Source of the DNA: an uncultured Acetobacteraceae bacterium
GTDB lineage: Bacteria; Pseudomonadota; Alphaproteobacteria; Acetobacterales; Acetobacteraceae
Assembly: GCA_903900905.1 (NCBI GenBank)
Contig: CAIUPC010000309.1
Span: forward strand, 1-37,311
Length of the DNA stretch: 37,311 nucleotides
Direction of reading: 5' to 3'
Shown: positions 19,677 through 31,170 of the stretch, piece after piece
How positions within the stretch are numbered: the first letter of the stretch is position 1
How the letters are laid out: each line of letters opens with the position of its first letter
Program-made: the position numbers and the translations under genes
Notes under the pieces: model-generated
The model's database searches: none
Told to the model about the DNA's origin: nothing
Seen by the model: only the letters and a program-made list of their open reading frames with translations

Positions 19677-19703
19677 CAAGGGGTGATCGCGGTCAACCCC
19701 TTG
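19677..19703. promoter_or_regulatory. Inverted repeat upstream of chrB-like gene, candidate operator
   Basis: CAAGGGGT-(11 nt)-ACCCCTTG with inner TGA/TCA continuation. Confidence 0.4.
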
Positions 19704-19773
19704 GAGAGAAGGCTACCGCGGGCCTGGACGAAGTCAATGGCAAAAAACGGCCTTGCGACCGTGCAGCCGAAGG

Positions 19774-20154
19774 CTACTGGGCGTAGCCACCGACACGCCG
19801 CCCATCATTGCCGGGGCAATAGCATGGCGCACCCGCGGCAACCGGGCGGTCCATCGGGCAGACATAGGGGCCGGCGTTGCAGGACTGGCCATAGGCGGCG
19901 CGGGGCGCCGGATATTGGGGCTGCACCGGCGGCGTGTACATGACCGGTGGCGGCGGGGTCAGGTAAACGGGCGGCGGCGGGTAATAGACCGGCGGCGGAT
20001 AGTAATAGGCCGGCGGCCCGAAGAGCGGCAGCGGAACGCCAACACCGAAATAGACCCGCGCCTGGGCGGGCGCGGCGGACAAGCCGGCAACCGTGACGCA
20101 TAGCGCGATCACGCCTGCCAAACGGCGGAACAGGGATGAGCGAATCTGGATCAT
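19774..20154 (-). CDS. Secreted Pro/Tyr-rich protein with Cys-containing C-terminus
   Basis: Signal peptide ...ALCVTVAGLSAAPAQA; AYYYPPPVYYPPPPVYLTPPPPVMYTPP; C-terminal CNAGPYVCPMDRPVAAGAPCYCPG. Confidence 0.6.
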   Translation of the reverse strand: MIQIRSSLFRRLAGVIALCVTVAGLSAAPAQARVYFGVGVPLPLFGPPAYYYPPPVYYPPPPVYLTPPPPVMYTPPVQPQYPAPRAAYGQSCNAGPYVCPMDRPVAAGAPCYCPGNDGRRVGGYAQ

Positions 20155-20194
20155 GGGCGCATCCTAACCGGCCTGTGTAACGGAATTATGTCGA

Positions 20195-20593
20195 TCATCG
20201 CCCGGCGGCGGCGATCGCGGCCTGGATCATGCGCAGGCAGGTGAGCCGATCACCGTCGTCGAGGGCTTGAAGTGCCTGGGAGATGAGCTTGACGGGAGTC
20301 TGGTCGCTCGGGATATGGGTCTGACCGAGCGGCACCGACCGATCCAGCAGGCGGGTTTGTGCCATCTCCATCCCCGAACGGGCCTCCTCGGTCCGCCCCG
20401 CTGCCAGAGCACGTTCGGCGGCACGCAGGAAAGTTTCAGGCGGCGCGTCCTCGTCGATCGCGGGAACGGGGAGCGGCGGCACGATGGTCGATTGTGGCTG
20501 CGCGACGAACGAACCCCGCGGCGCCGGCTGCGCCAGGGCGGCGTGAAGGCTGACGGCGCATAGTGCCGAAGCCAGGCAGATCAAACGGCGCAT
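20195..20593 (-). CDS. Hypothetical secreted protein
   Basis: MRRLICLASALCAVSLHAALAQP signal peptide; helical ALAAGRTEEARSGMEMAQTRLLDRS region. Confidence 0.55.
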   Translation of the reverse strand: MRRLICLASALCAVSLHAALAQPAPRGSFVAQPQSTIVPPLPVPAIDEDAPPETFLRAAERALAAGRTEEARSGMEMAQTRLLDRSVPLGQTHIPSDQTPVKLISQALQALDDGDRLTCLRMIQAAIAAAGR

Positions 20594-20644
20594 GATGGAG
20601 GGCCTCCTCAATCCAGCTAATCTTTTACGGATCTGGCAATTCTT

Positions 20645-20711
20645 ACGCCACCGGACAAGGACGTAGCGGGTTTGGCTGCCCAGCCCCTTGCGCGGGGCGA
20701 GCCAGTGGCGT
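20645..20711 (+). other. Potential nested RNA structure in leader of luciferase-like gene
   Basis: ACGCCAC(20645-51)/GTGGCGT(20705-11), TGGCT(20673-77)/AGCCA(20700-04), GCCCC(20683-87)/GGGGC(20694-98). Confidence 0.3.
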
Positions 20712-20739
20712 TCATCTGTCGCCCTGCCCGCTGGAGACG

Positions 20740-21762
20740 ATGATGATCCGCCTGTCCGTTCTCGACCAATCGACCGTGGTAACCGGACGCTCCCCCGATA
20801 CCTCCATCCGCGAAAGCATCCGCCTGGCGCAGCATTGCGAGGCTCTGGGCTACGACCGCTATTGGTGCGCGGAGCATCATAACTCCGACAGCCAGGCCGG
20901 CACCGCGCCGGAGATCCTGATCGCCGCCATCGCCGCTTCGACCAAGCGCATCCGCGTGGGTTCGGCCGGCGTGATGCTGCCGCATTACGCGGCGCTGAAA
21001 GTGGCGGAACAGTTCCGCGTGCTGGACGCGATCGCGCCGGGGCGGATCGATCTGGGACTCGGACGGGCGCCGGGCTCGGACGGGCGCACCGCCTATGCGC
21101 TGAACCCGCAGGCGCAGACCGCGGCGGATCATTTCCCGGCGCAGGTGCGCGATCTGCGCGACTGGATTGGCGGCGTGCCGTTGGTGGAGGGACACCCGTT
21201 CCGCGACATCCGCGCCCAGCCGGCGGGGCCGACGATGCCGGATCTCTGGATTCTCGGCAGTTCCGATTATGGCGCCCAGGTCGCGGCCTATTTTGGCATG
21301 CCGTTCTGCTTCGCGCATTTTATCGGCGACGGTCAGGGCGCGGCGCAGGCGTTTGCGATGTTCCGGGAGAACTACCGGCCCAGCGAACGCTACCCCGCGC
21401 CTTATGCCGCCGTCTGCGTCTGGGGCATGGCGGCGGAGACCGAGGCCGAGGCGGCGCGTCTGTTCACCTCCCGCGAAATGTGGCGGCTGCGGCGCGATCG
21501 CGGTGAGTTCTCCGCCTTGCCGTCGCCGGAGGAAGTCGCGGCCTATACCTATTCAGCCGGGGAACTGGCGCGGGTCGAGCGGCTGCGGGCGCGGGCGTTT
21601 TATGGGACCCCCGATGTGGTGCGCACGAAGCTGGAGGCTCTGGCCGCGGAATGCGGCGTGGAAGAGGTCGCGATCCTCACCACCCTGCACGATCCGGAGG
21701 CGCGGCGGCGGTCCTATAGCCTACTGGCGGCGGAATTCGGCTTAGAGCGGAATGACCGCTGA
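20740..21762 (+). CDS. LLM-class flavin-dependent oxidoreductase (luciferase-like monooxygenase)
   Basis: LSVLDQSTVVTG...RYWCAEHHNSDSQAGTAPEILIAAIAASTKRIRVGSAGVMLPHYAALKVAEQFRVLDAIAPGRIDLGLGRAPGSD. Confidence 0.95.
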   Translation: MMIRLSVLDQSTVVTGRSPDTSIRESIRLAQHCEALGYDRYWCAEHHNSDSQAGTAPEILIAAIAASTKRIRVGSAGVMLPHYAALKVAEQFRVLDAIAPGRIDLGLGRAPGSDGRTAYALNPQAQTAADHFPAQVRDLRDWIGGVPLVEGHPFRDIRAQPAGPTMPDLWILGSSDYGAQVAAYFGMPFCFAHFIGDGQGAAQAFAMFRENYRPSERYPAPYAAVCVWGMAAETEAEAARLFTSREMWRLRRDRGEFSALPSPEEVAAYTYSAGELARVERLRARAFYGTPDVVRTKLEALAAECGVEEVAILTTLHDPEARRRSYSLLAAEFGLERNDR

Positions 21763-21828
21763 CAGGCGCGGTCGCTCTGCTCTCATACCGGCCCGTGTTG
21801 ACATTGACTCACCGGCAGCGCCCCAACG

Positions 21829-21941
21829 CCGTCATGCCGACCCACGGATCAAGTCCGTGGACAGGCTCCGGTCGGCATCCACGGCTTTTTTACAGCGCTA
21901 GACAGGAGAAAGGCGTGGGTGCCGACCTGCGTCGGCATGAC
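21829..21941. repeat. REP/MITE-like palindromic repeat copy
   Basis: CGTCATGCCGACC...GGTCGGCATCCACGGC ... GGCGTGGGTGCCGACCTGCGTCGGCATGACG. Confidence 0.7.
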
Positions 21942-22044
21942 GATTAACGGCGGCCGGTACGTCATTCATTTTGCGGGTTAGTATAAGCTATTGTCTCGTC
22001 ACGGGATTCAGACCTTCGGTGATTCCACCTACCGTCATCCCGTT

Positions 22045-22332
22045 CTAACGCCGGGGCGGCCATTGGAAGGTGAAGCTCTGAACTGAGCCGCCGCTGCGCC
22101 AGAGTTGAAAGCGGAACGCGGCGTAGGCGATCAGCGCCGCGATCACGACCAGCGGGATCAGGAAGGCGAGCAGCCAAAGCGCGAAGACCGCGACGGCGCA
22201 GGAGATGGCCAAGCCCGCTATGGCGGCGGCCCAGAGCATGATCCTGGCACTGAAGGGCGGCTTCTCATCCGGCGGGGGCGCGACGAAATCGCCCTCGATG
22301 GTCATGTCGATGATGGTCGGGCGCTGGTTCAT
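22045..22332 (-). CDS. Small hypothetical membrane protein
   Basis: MNQRPTIIDMTIEGDFV...IMLWAAAIAGLAISCAVAVFALWLLAFLIPLVVIAALIAYAAFRFQLW, two hydrophobic segments. Confidence 0.55.
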   Translation of the reverse strand: MNQRPTIIDMTIEGDFVAPPPDEKPPFSARIMLWAAAIAGLAISCAVAVFALWLLAFLIPLVVIAALIAYAAFRFQLWRSGGSVQSFTFQWPPRR

Positions 22333-22429
22333 GGCGGGAGATTTGGGCGATCCCGGGGCAGCATTCAAGGGGGGGGTACGGCGTGTTATACGGTCGTCAA
22401 AACCATCGGCTCACCGGCGTCTGCCCCCT

Positions 22430-22456
22430 CGTCATGCCGACCCTCGTCGGCAGGAC
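22430..22456. repeat. Partial/degenerate copy of the REP-like palindrome
   Basis: CGTCATGCCGACCCTCGTCGGCAGGAC. Confidence 0.45.
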
Positions 22457-22499
22457 AGGGTAACCGGCGCCGGCTCGTCGAAGCCTGGGCCACCTGCTC

Positions 22500-24383
22500 T
22501 TACCCCTGCTCCATCCGCACGCCGGGATGGAAATGGCCATAGACCGTCCGCGCCGTCGCCCGGTTGATTCCCGGCACCGCTTCAAGGTCGCCAAGACCCG
22601 CCATCTTCACCCCGCGCGCGGAGCCAAAATGGTTCAGCAACGCCCGCTTCCGCGCGGCCCCAACCCCCGCGATCTCATCAAGTTCGCTTTGCCGGATAGC
22701 CTTGGAGCGGCCCGCCCGATGCGTGGTGATGGCGAAGCGGTGCGCCTCATCGCGCAGGCGTTGCAGGAAATAGAGGACGGGGTCACCCGGCGGCAGCTGA
22801 AACGCCTCCATCCCATCGGTATGGAACCACTCCCGGCCGGCATCGCGGTCCGGGCCCTTGGCGATGGCGATCAGCTTCACATCGGTGACGCCGAGGTCAT
22901 CCAGCACGCCGCGCGTCGCGGAGAGCTGCCCGGCCCCGCCATCGATCAGCACGATGTCGGGCCAGTCGCCGGATGGCGCGCCCTCCGCCTGATCCTTCAA
23001 GGCGCGCGTAAAGCGGCGCTGCAGCACCTCCCGCATCATCGCGAAATCGTCGCCGGGCGTGATCGGCCCGCGGATGCCGAACTTGCGGTAGCCGGCTTTG
23101 ATGAATCCCTCCGGCCCCGCGACGATCATCACGCCATAGGCATTCGTGCCCATGATGTGGGAGTTGTCGTAGACCTCGATCCGCTGCGGCTGCGCTTGCA
23201 GGCTGAAAAGCTGAGCGACCGCCTCGAGCAGTTTCGCCTGGCCGGCGGTTTCCGCCAGTTTGCGCTCCAGCGCCTCACGCGCGTTGGTATGGGCATGTTC
23301 AACGACGGCGTGTTTCTCGCCGCGCTGGGGCACCAGGATTTCGACCTTGCGGCTGGCTTTAAGGGATAGCGCCTCGGCCACCAGGTCCTGTTCGGCGATG
23401 GTGTGGCTCAGCAGCAGCACCGGCGGCGGCGGCTTGTCGTCGTAGAACTGGGCGATGAAGGCGCCGAGCACCTCGGGCGTTTCATCGGCACGGGCATGGG
23501 TCGGGTAGAAGGCGCGGTTGCCGTTGTTACGCCCGCCGCGGACGAAGAACACCTGCACGCAGGTCTGGCCGGCGCTCTGCCAGGCGGCGATGACATCGGC
23601 GTCCTCCAGGCTGGCGGGGTTGATGACGTCGTTCCCCTGCACATGCGTCAGGCCGCGGATACGGTCGCGCACGGCGGCGGCGCGTTCGAACTCCAGTGCC
23701 TCCGCGGCGCGTTCCATCTCGGCGGCGAGTTCCTGCTGCACCACGCCCGACTTGCCGGCCAGGAAGGATTTGGCCTGCGCGACCAGTGTCCCGTACTCGG
23801 CTTCGCTGATCCGCCCGACACAGGGTGCCGAACAGCGCTTGATCTGGTGCAGCAAACACGGCCGCGAGCGGTTGGAGAACACCGTATCGGCGCAGGAGCG
23901 CAGCAGGAACACGCGCTGCATCGCCGTCACCGTCTGGTTGACGGCCCAGGCGGAGGCGAAAGGCCCCCAGTAACTCCCCTTCCGCGTCCGCGCGCCCCGG
24001 TGCTTGGCGATCTGCGGGTAAGGATGGTCCTCGGTCAGCATCAGCCAGGGGTAGGACTTGTCATCCCGCAGCACGATGTTGAAGCGCGGCTTGAGCCGCT
24101 TGATGAGGTTGGCCTCCAGCAGCAGCGCCTCGGCCTCGGTATGGGTGGTGATGATCTCCATCGACACCGTCTCCGACACCATGCGGCGCAGACGCTCCGG
24201 CAGGCGGGCGATCTGGGTGTAGCTGACCACGCGCTTCTTCAGACTGCGCGCCTTGCCCACATACAGGGCATCGCCCTTGGCATCGAGCATGCGGTACACG
24301 CCGGGATTGGCCGGCATGGTCTCCAGCGCGGTCTCGATGACGGTGACGCCCTTGAGGGGCGGCGTTGGGGCTGATTCGCTCAT
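22500..24383 (-). CDS. uvrC: Excinuclease ABC subunit C
   Basis: [55 protein letters not shown]-terminal HhH; an alternative TTG start at 24395 is possible. Confidence 0.97.
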   Translation of the reverse strand: MSESAPTPPLKGVTVIETALETMPANPGVYRMLDAKGDALYVGKARSLKKRVVSYTQIARLPERLRRMVSETVSMEIITTHTEAEALLLEANLIKRLKPRFNIVLRDDKSYPWLMLTEDHPYPQIAKHRGARTRKGSYWGPFASAWAVNQTVTAMQRVFLLRSCADTVFSNRSRPCLLHQIKRCSAPCVGRISEAEYGTLVAQAKSFLAGKSGVVQQELAAEMERAAEALEFERAAAVRDRIRGLTHVQGNDVINPASLEDADVIAAWQSAGQTCVQVFFVRGGRNNGNRAFYPTHARADETPEVLGAFIAQFYDDKPPPPVLLLSHTIAEQDLVAEALSLKASRKVEILVPQRGEKHAVVEHAHTNAREALERKLAETAGQAKLLEAVAQLFSLQAQPQRIEVYDNSHIMGTNAYGVMIVAGPEGFIKAGYRKFGIRGPITPGDDFAMMREVLQRRFTRALKDQAEGAPSGDWPDIVLIDGGAGQLSATRGVLDDLGVTDVKLIAIAKGPDRDAGREWFHTDGMEAFQLPPGDPVLYFLQRLRDEAHRFAITTHRAGRSKAIRQSELDEIAGVGAARKRALLNHFGSARGVKMAGLGDLEAVPGINRATARTVYGHFHPGVRMEQG

Positions 24384-24447
24384 TTCAGCGGTCAATTAGC
24401 GGCCTGTCCGGTTGTTGGTCACGGGCGGGAAAGTTCTCCACCAAGCC

Positions 24448-24456
24448 TGTGGATAA
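24448..24456 (-). promoter_or_regulatory. Perfect DnaA-box match (TTATCCACA on minus strand)
   Basis: TGTGGATAA on + strand; near-match GGTGGATAA at 24639-24647; AT-rich stretch between. Confidence 0.25.
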
Positions 24457-24632
24457 GTATGTGGGCAAGGTGCAGGGCAAACGCCGGAGTACCGCTGTTT
24501 TCCTGGCCCTGGAAAGGATTGCAGAAATTTTAGGCAGAAAGTCAACTGATTGATTATAAAAGATTTCGCCGAAGTCTCTGTCATATAACGATAACATTGG
24601 CGCGTCACGCCTTAACCATTGCGCGCGGCGAC

Positions 24633-25040
24633 TCAGGGGGTGGATAAATCACCGCGGTGCCGCTCGATTTCGACTCCGGCAGACGCAGCATCAGCGAAAA
24701 TGTCAAGCTTTTCTACCCGCACCCGCGCCGACTTCACCCGCTTATCGGCGAGGCATGACGTGGCCACGCGTTCGGCCAAAGTCTCGGCCAGGCGCACATG
24801 ACCCGAGCGTACAATGGCACGCACCGTGTCGGCTACTTTCTCATAATCAACGACCCTTGGCAACTCATCCGCGCCGACGGGTTCGGGGCTGTCCTCGACC
24901 CCGAGGTCGACGTTGATCCGCACCCGCTGCGGCGTGATGTGCTCATGCGGGTAGACGCCGATGCTGGCAGACATCACGAGATCGCGGAGGAAGACGTGGC
25001 GGACGCGGCTGGCGCGGTCCGCGATGGGGACGGACGGCAT
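24633..25040 (-). CDS. folB: Dihydroneopterin aldolase-family protein
   Basis: VFLRDLVMSASIGVYPHEHITPQRVRINVDL...VVDYEKVADTVRAIVRSGHVRLAETLAERVA. Confidence 0.85.
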   Translation of the reverse strand: MPSVPIADRASRVRHVFLRDLVMSASIGVYPHEHITPQRVRINVDLGVEDSPEPVGADELPRVVDYEKVADTVRAIVRSGHVRLAETLAERVATSCLADKRVKSARVRVEKLDIFADAASAGVEIERHRGDLSTP

Positions 25041-25043
25041 CCT

Positions 25044-25823
25044 TTATTCCTCCGGCGGCGGCACGTTCTGCACCGACGCCCATTGCATATGCTGCCCGCC
25101 ATCGAGCGCGATCATCTGGCCGGTCATCGACGGCAACCCAAGGATCGCCAGCACCGCGCGCGCCACTTCCATGGGACTGGTGCCATGCCCCAGCGGGACG
25201 GAGGCCGCCTGACGATCAAACTGTTCCTGACTCTGCCGCGGACTGGGCAGCGCCGGGCCGGGGCCAATGCCATTGACCCGGATGCGCGGCGCCAAGGCCA
25301 GCGCCATGCTTTGGGTCAACGCCCATAGCCCGGCCTTTGAGATGGTGTAGGACACGAAGTGCGGCGTCAGCGACCAGACCCGCTGGTCGATCATGTTGAT
25401 CACCACGCCCTCCGCCGCCTGCGGCAGCGCGCGGGCGAAGTGCTGCATCAACACGAATGGGGCCCGCAGATTGGGCTCCAGATGCGCGTCCCAGCTGTCG
25501 CGGGTGGTATCGTGCCACTCATCGCGGTCGAAGCTGCTGGCATTGTTGATCAGGACGCCGATGGGTCCGAGTTCGGCCTGGGCGCGCGCGATGAGGGGAA
25601 TGACCTCGGCTTCGGCGCTTAAATCCGCCCGCAGCACCAGCGCCCGCCGACCGAGCGCGCGAATTTCGGCGGCCGTCGCCTCCGCGGCATCCGTGCTGGC
25701 GTTGCAGTGGATGGCAATGTCGAAGCCGGCTTCAGCCAAAGCCAGCGCGATCGCGCGCCCCAGCCGCTGCGCGCCGCCGGTGACCAGGGCGGCTTTTGGG
25801 ATCAGGTTGGATATCGCTGGCAT
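25044..25823 (-). CDS. SDR-family oxidoreductase (pteridine reductase/FolM-like)
   Basis: KAALVTGGAQRLGRAIALALAEAGFDIAIHCN; LINNASSFDRDEW; YTISKAGLWALTQSMALALAP; 3 nt upstream of folB. Confidence 0.88.
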   Translation of the reverse strand: MPAISNLIPKAALVTGGAQRLGRAIALALAEAGFDIAIHCNASTDAAEATAAEIRALGRRALVLRADLSAEAEVIPLIARAQAELGPIGVLINNASSFDRDEWHDTTRDSWDAHLEPNLRAPFVLMQHFARALPQAAEGVVINMIDQRVWSLTPHFVSYTISKAGLWALTQSMALALAPRIRVNGIGPGPALPSPRQSQEQFDRQAASVPLGHGTSPMEVARAVLAILGLPSMTGQMIALDGGQHMQWASVQNVPPPEE

Positions 25824-25891
25824 GCGGCGGTGGTAGTCCCGAGGGCAGCGGGTGTAAAGCGGCGGCGACTGCCACTGACAGGGCCGAAACC

Positions 25892-26524
25892 ATGCGATTG
25901 ATCAGCGCCACACCCAGCCCCTTCGCGCGTAAGGTGCGCATCGCCCTCGCCGAAAAGGGCATTCCATTCGTACTGCAGACCGAAGTGCCCTGGAACGACA
26001 ACACCACCGTGCCGCAGCACAACCCGCTGGAGAAACTGCCGGTGTTGCTGCTCGATGATGGCACCGCGATTTACGAATCCAGCTACATCCTGGAATGGCT
26101 GGAACGCCGCTATCCCAACCCGCCGCTGCTGCCGGTGGACGATGATGGCATCCTGGCGGCGAAGCGGTTCGATGTGCTGGCCAATGGCATCTGCGACGCG
26201 GTGGTCCTGCTGTACTTCGAGCGTCTGCGCCCCGAGGCCCATCGCAGCCAGCCCTGGATGGACCGTCAGCTGCGCAAGATTCATGGCGGTGTGGCCGAAC
26301 TCGCGCGGTCGATCGGCGACCGATCGTTTGCAGTCGGCTGCCAATTTGGTTTGGGCGACATCGCGGCTGGCTCGACGCTTGGGTATCTGGAAGTGCGGCT
26401 GACGGAATTCGACTGGCGCGGGCAATATCCGGCGCTGGGCCGCTACCTGGATGGGCTGATGCTGCGGCCGTCGTTGCGCGATACCGTGCCCTATCCGCAG
26501 GCAATCGCCTCGGCTGTCGTTTAG
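25892..26524 (+). CDS. Glutathione S-transferase family protein
   Basis: MRLISATPSPFARKVRIALAEKGIPFVLQTEVPW...NPLEKLPVLLLDDGTAIYESSYILEWLERRYP. Confidence 0.93.
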   Translation: MRLISATPSPFARKVRIALAEKGIPFVLQTEVPWNDNTTVPQHNPLEKLPVLLLDDGTAIYESSYILEWLERRYPNPPLLPVDDDGILAAKRFDVLANGICDAVVLLYFERLRPEAHRSQPWMDRQLRKIHGGVAELARSIGDRSFAVGCQFGLGDIAAGSTLGYLEVRLTEFDWRGQYPALGRYLDGLMLRPSLRDTVPYPQAIASAVV

Positions 26525-27591
26525 GCCAGGATTGCCCACGCCCGCTCCCACATCTGCGTGATCAGCGCCCCCGCCGGTTCCGCCCGCGCCAGGCCCGCCG
26601 CCTGCCCGGCCCAGGCCTGCATCCGGCCCAGATCGCCCGCCTTGGCCGCTTCATCGCGCATCGCCTGCGTCAAAGCGCGCTGCACCGGATAGGGCGCCGG
26701 CACCGGCGCATCCGGTTCAACCGCCCGGCGCGCGTAGTCCGTGGCGATGCTCCGCCCCGCCCGGCCGCTGAAGGCGCGGGTCAGGATGGTCCCCTCCGGC
26801 AGCGTGTCGGCGATGCCCGCGGCCCAGGCCGGGCTCAACCCAGCCTCGGGGCAGCGCAGAAAGCCGGTGCCGATCTGAACGGCGGAGGCACCGAGGGCCA
26901 GGGCGGCGGCGATGCCGCGGGCATCAGCGATGCCGCCGGTCGCGACCACGGGGATGCGCACCGCATCCGCGATGGCGGGGAGCAGCGCGAACAGGCCCAC
27001 CGCATCCCGCTCCGCGCGGCTGGCATCGAAGCGGCCGCGGTGGCCGCCGGCCTCCATGCCCTGGGCGACGATGACATCAGCCCCCGCTGCCTCGGCGGCG
27101 CGGGCCTCCGCGACGGTGGTGACCGTGGCGAACCAGGCGATGCCGCGGGCTTTCATCGCCGCCACGAAACCCGGCGGGTAAAGCCCCATGATCGAGGAAA
27201 TGATCGGCGGCCCGGCGGCCAGCAGCGCGTCACACTGGGTGCCAAAATCGGGCGGGGTGGTATCGGCCGCCTCCGCCGGAACCTCGGGACCGAATTGGCC
27301 GAGAAAGGCGCGGATCGCCGCTTCATGCGCCGGATCGCGCATTGGCGGCGGATCGGGGATCCAAAGGTTGAGTTGGAACGCCCCGTTGGACTGGCCACGG
27401 ACGGACGCGGCCCAGGCCTGGATGGCGGCGGGCTGCATCAGCAGCGCGCCGCAGGCACCAAGCCCACCGGCGTTCGCGACCGCGGCGGACAAGGCCGGCG
27501 CCGGCACCCCGGCCATCGGGGCCAGCAGGATCGGGAGGCGCAGGCCAAAGCGGTCGCAAAAGGACTGGGCGCGGATGAGGGGTTGGGTCAT
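26521..27591 (-). CDS. Nitronate monooxygenase / 2-nitropropane dioxygenase family
   Basis: LRLPILLAPMAGVPAPALSAAVANAGGLGACG; DVIVAQGMEAGGHRGRF; IPVVATGGIADARGIAAALALGASAVQIGTGFL. Confidence 0.92.
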   Translation of the reverse strand: MTQPLIRAQSFCDRFGLRLPILLAPMAGVPAPALSAAVANAGGLGACGALLMQPAAIQAWAASVRGQSNGAFQLNLWIPDPPPMRDPAHEAAIRAFLGQFGPEVPAEAADTTPPDFGTQCDALLAAGPPIISSIMGLYPPGFVAAMKARGIAWFATVTTVAEARAAEAAGADVIVAQGMEAGGHRGRFDASRAERDAVGLFALLPAIADAVRIPVVATGGIADARGIAAALALGASAVQIGTGFLRCPEAGLSPAWAAGIADTLPEGTILTRAFSGRAGRSIATDYARRAVEPDAPVPAPYPVQRALTQAMRDEAAKAGDLGRMQAWAGQAAGLARAEPAGALITQMWERAWAILA

Positions 27592-27657
27592 GGCTAGGGA
27601 GAATACATGGAATGACGGAGCCTCAACACGTCCTACAAATCCATATAACCGCGCCGC

Positions 27658-29862
<2,205 letters not shown>

Positions 29863-29964
29863 GGCGAACTCCTGGACGATGAGGATCGCGGTTTCCGCGC
29901 GGCGCGCCAAGGGGTTTATGCCGCCGCGTGCTTTGCTATAGCAGGGGTCGAGGAGACCCACACC

Positions 29965-30972
29965 ATGCGCCGTTTTTTGCTCGCTTCCCTTGCCGCCATC
30001 TGCCTTGCGCCCTTTGGCGCGGCCGTCCGGGCCGAAGTGCCGGAAGTCCGCATCGCCCGTCAGTTTTCGATGGGCTACCTGCAGCTCAATATGATCGACC
30101 ATGAGAAGCTCATCCAGAAGCACGCCGCGCTGATGGGCATTCCGGAGGTGAAGGTCACCACGTTCAAATTCAACGGCCCCGCCGCCATGAACGACGCGCT
30201 GCTGTCCGATAGCGTCGATATCGTCGCCGGCAGCCCGCAAGGCGTGCTGACGATCTGGAGCCGCACGCGCGGTTCGGCGCAGGAGGTCCGCGCGATCAGC
30301 GCCCTGGCGACCCTGCCCTATGTGCTGAACAGCAATGACCCGAGCATCAAGAGCATCGACGACCTCCGCCGTTGCAAGAAGATCGCGGTGCCGGCGGTGA
30401 AGGTCTCGGCCCAGGCGGTCAGCCTGCAGGCCGCGGCAGCCGCGGCATACGGGATCAAGGAGGCGACCCGCTTCGACGATATGACCGTGTCGATGTCGCC
30501 CCCGGATGCGACGATCGCGCTGCTGTCGGGCACCAATGAGGTCAACTGCGTCTGGGCGGTGCCGCCGTATATGCAGCAGCAGTTGCAGAACCCGGCCATC
30601 CATACGGTGTTCAACTCTTTCGACATCTGGGGCGGTTCGAACACGTTCACGACGGCCTATGCCTCCTCCCGCTTCCGCGATCGCAATCCGGTGCTGTTCA
30701 AAGCGCTGTTCGCGGCTTTGAAAGAGGCGACGGATCGGGTGAACGCCGATCTGGGGACGGCGGCGAAGTATTGGATTGAGGATGGGGAGTCGAAGCTGAC
30801 GGTTGATTTCGTGCAATCCGTGGCCTCCGCGCCGGGGACCAAGTGGACGATGGTGCCGGAGAACACGATGAAGGCGGCGAAGTTCATGCACGAGATGGGC
30901 AGCATCAAGGTGATGCCGGGCTCGTGGAAGGACTTCTTCTTCCCCGAGGCTTATGAGCTGCCGGGTAGCTGA
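29965..30972 (+). CDS. ABC transporter substrate-binding protein (NitT/TauT/SsuA-like)
   Basis: Signal peptide; [51 protein letters not shown]; no adjacent permease/ATPase. Confidence 0.82.
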   Translation: MRRFLLASLAAICLAPFGAAVRAEVPEVRIARQFSMGYLQLNMIDHEKLIQKHAALMGIPEVKVTTFKFNGPAAMNDALLSDSVDIVAGSPQGVLTIWSRTRGSAQEVRAISALATLPYVLNSNDPSIKSIDDLRRCKKIAVPAVKVSAQAVSLQAAAAAAYGIKEATRFDDMTVSMSPPDATIALLSGTNEVNCVWAVPPYMQQQLQNPAIHTVFNSFDIWGGSNTFTTAYASSRFRDRNPVLFKALFAALKEATDRVNADLGTAAKYWIEDGESKLTVDFVQSVASAPGTKWTMVPENTMKAAKFMHEMGSIKVMPGSWKDFFFPEAYELPGS

Positions 30973-31014
30973 GGCAACGCCCGTAACATGAATGACATAC
31001 CGGCCATCGCTACC

Positions 31015-31099
31015 CGTCATACCGACGCAGGTCGGTATCCACGCCTTCCTTGGGACCGATACTGCAAAGGCGTGGATGCCGACCTCCGTCGGCATGACG
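31015..31099. repeat. Complete REP/MITE-like paired palindrome
   Basis: CGTCATACCGACGCAGGTCGGTATCCACGCC ... GGCGTGGATGCCGACCTCCGTCGGCATGACG; ~30-nt inverted arms, each itself palindromic. Confidence 0.8.
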
Positions 31100-31170
31100 G
31101 GGTTGGGCCCCTTCGATAAGTCAAGGTCAACGCGGGCGAGTACAAGACCCATGAACAGGAGTGCATAACA

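Noticed and set aside
24396-24650. Chromosomal replication origin
   Set aside because: Only one perfect and one near-perfect DnaA box and no origin-associated genes; kept only as a low-interest note
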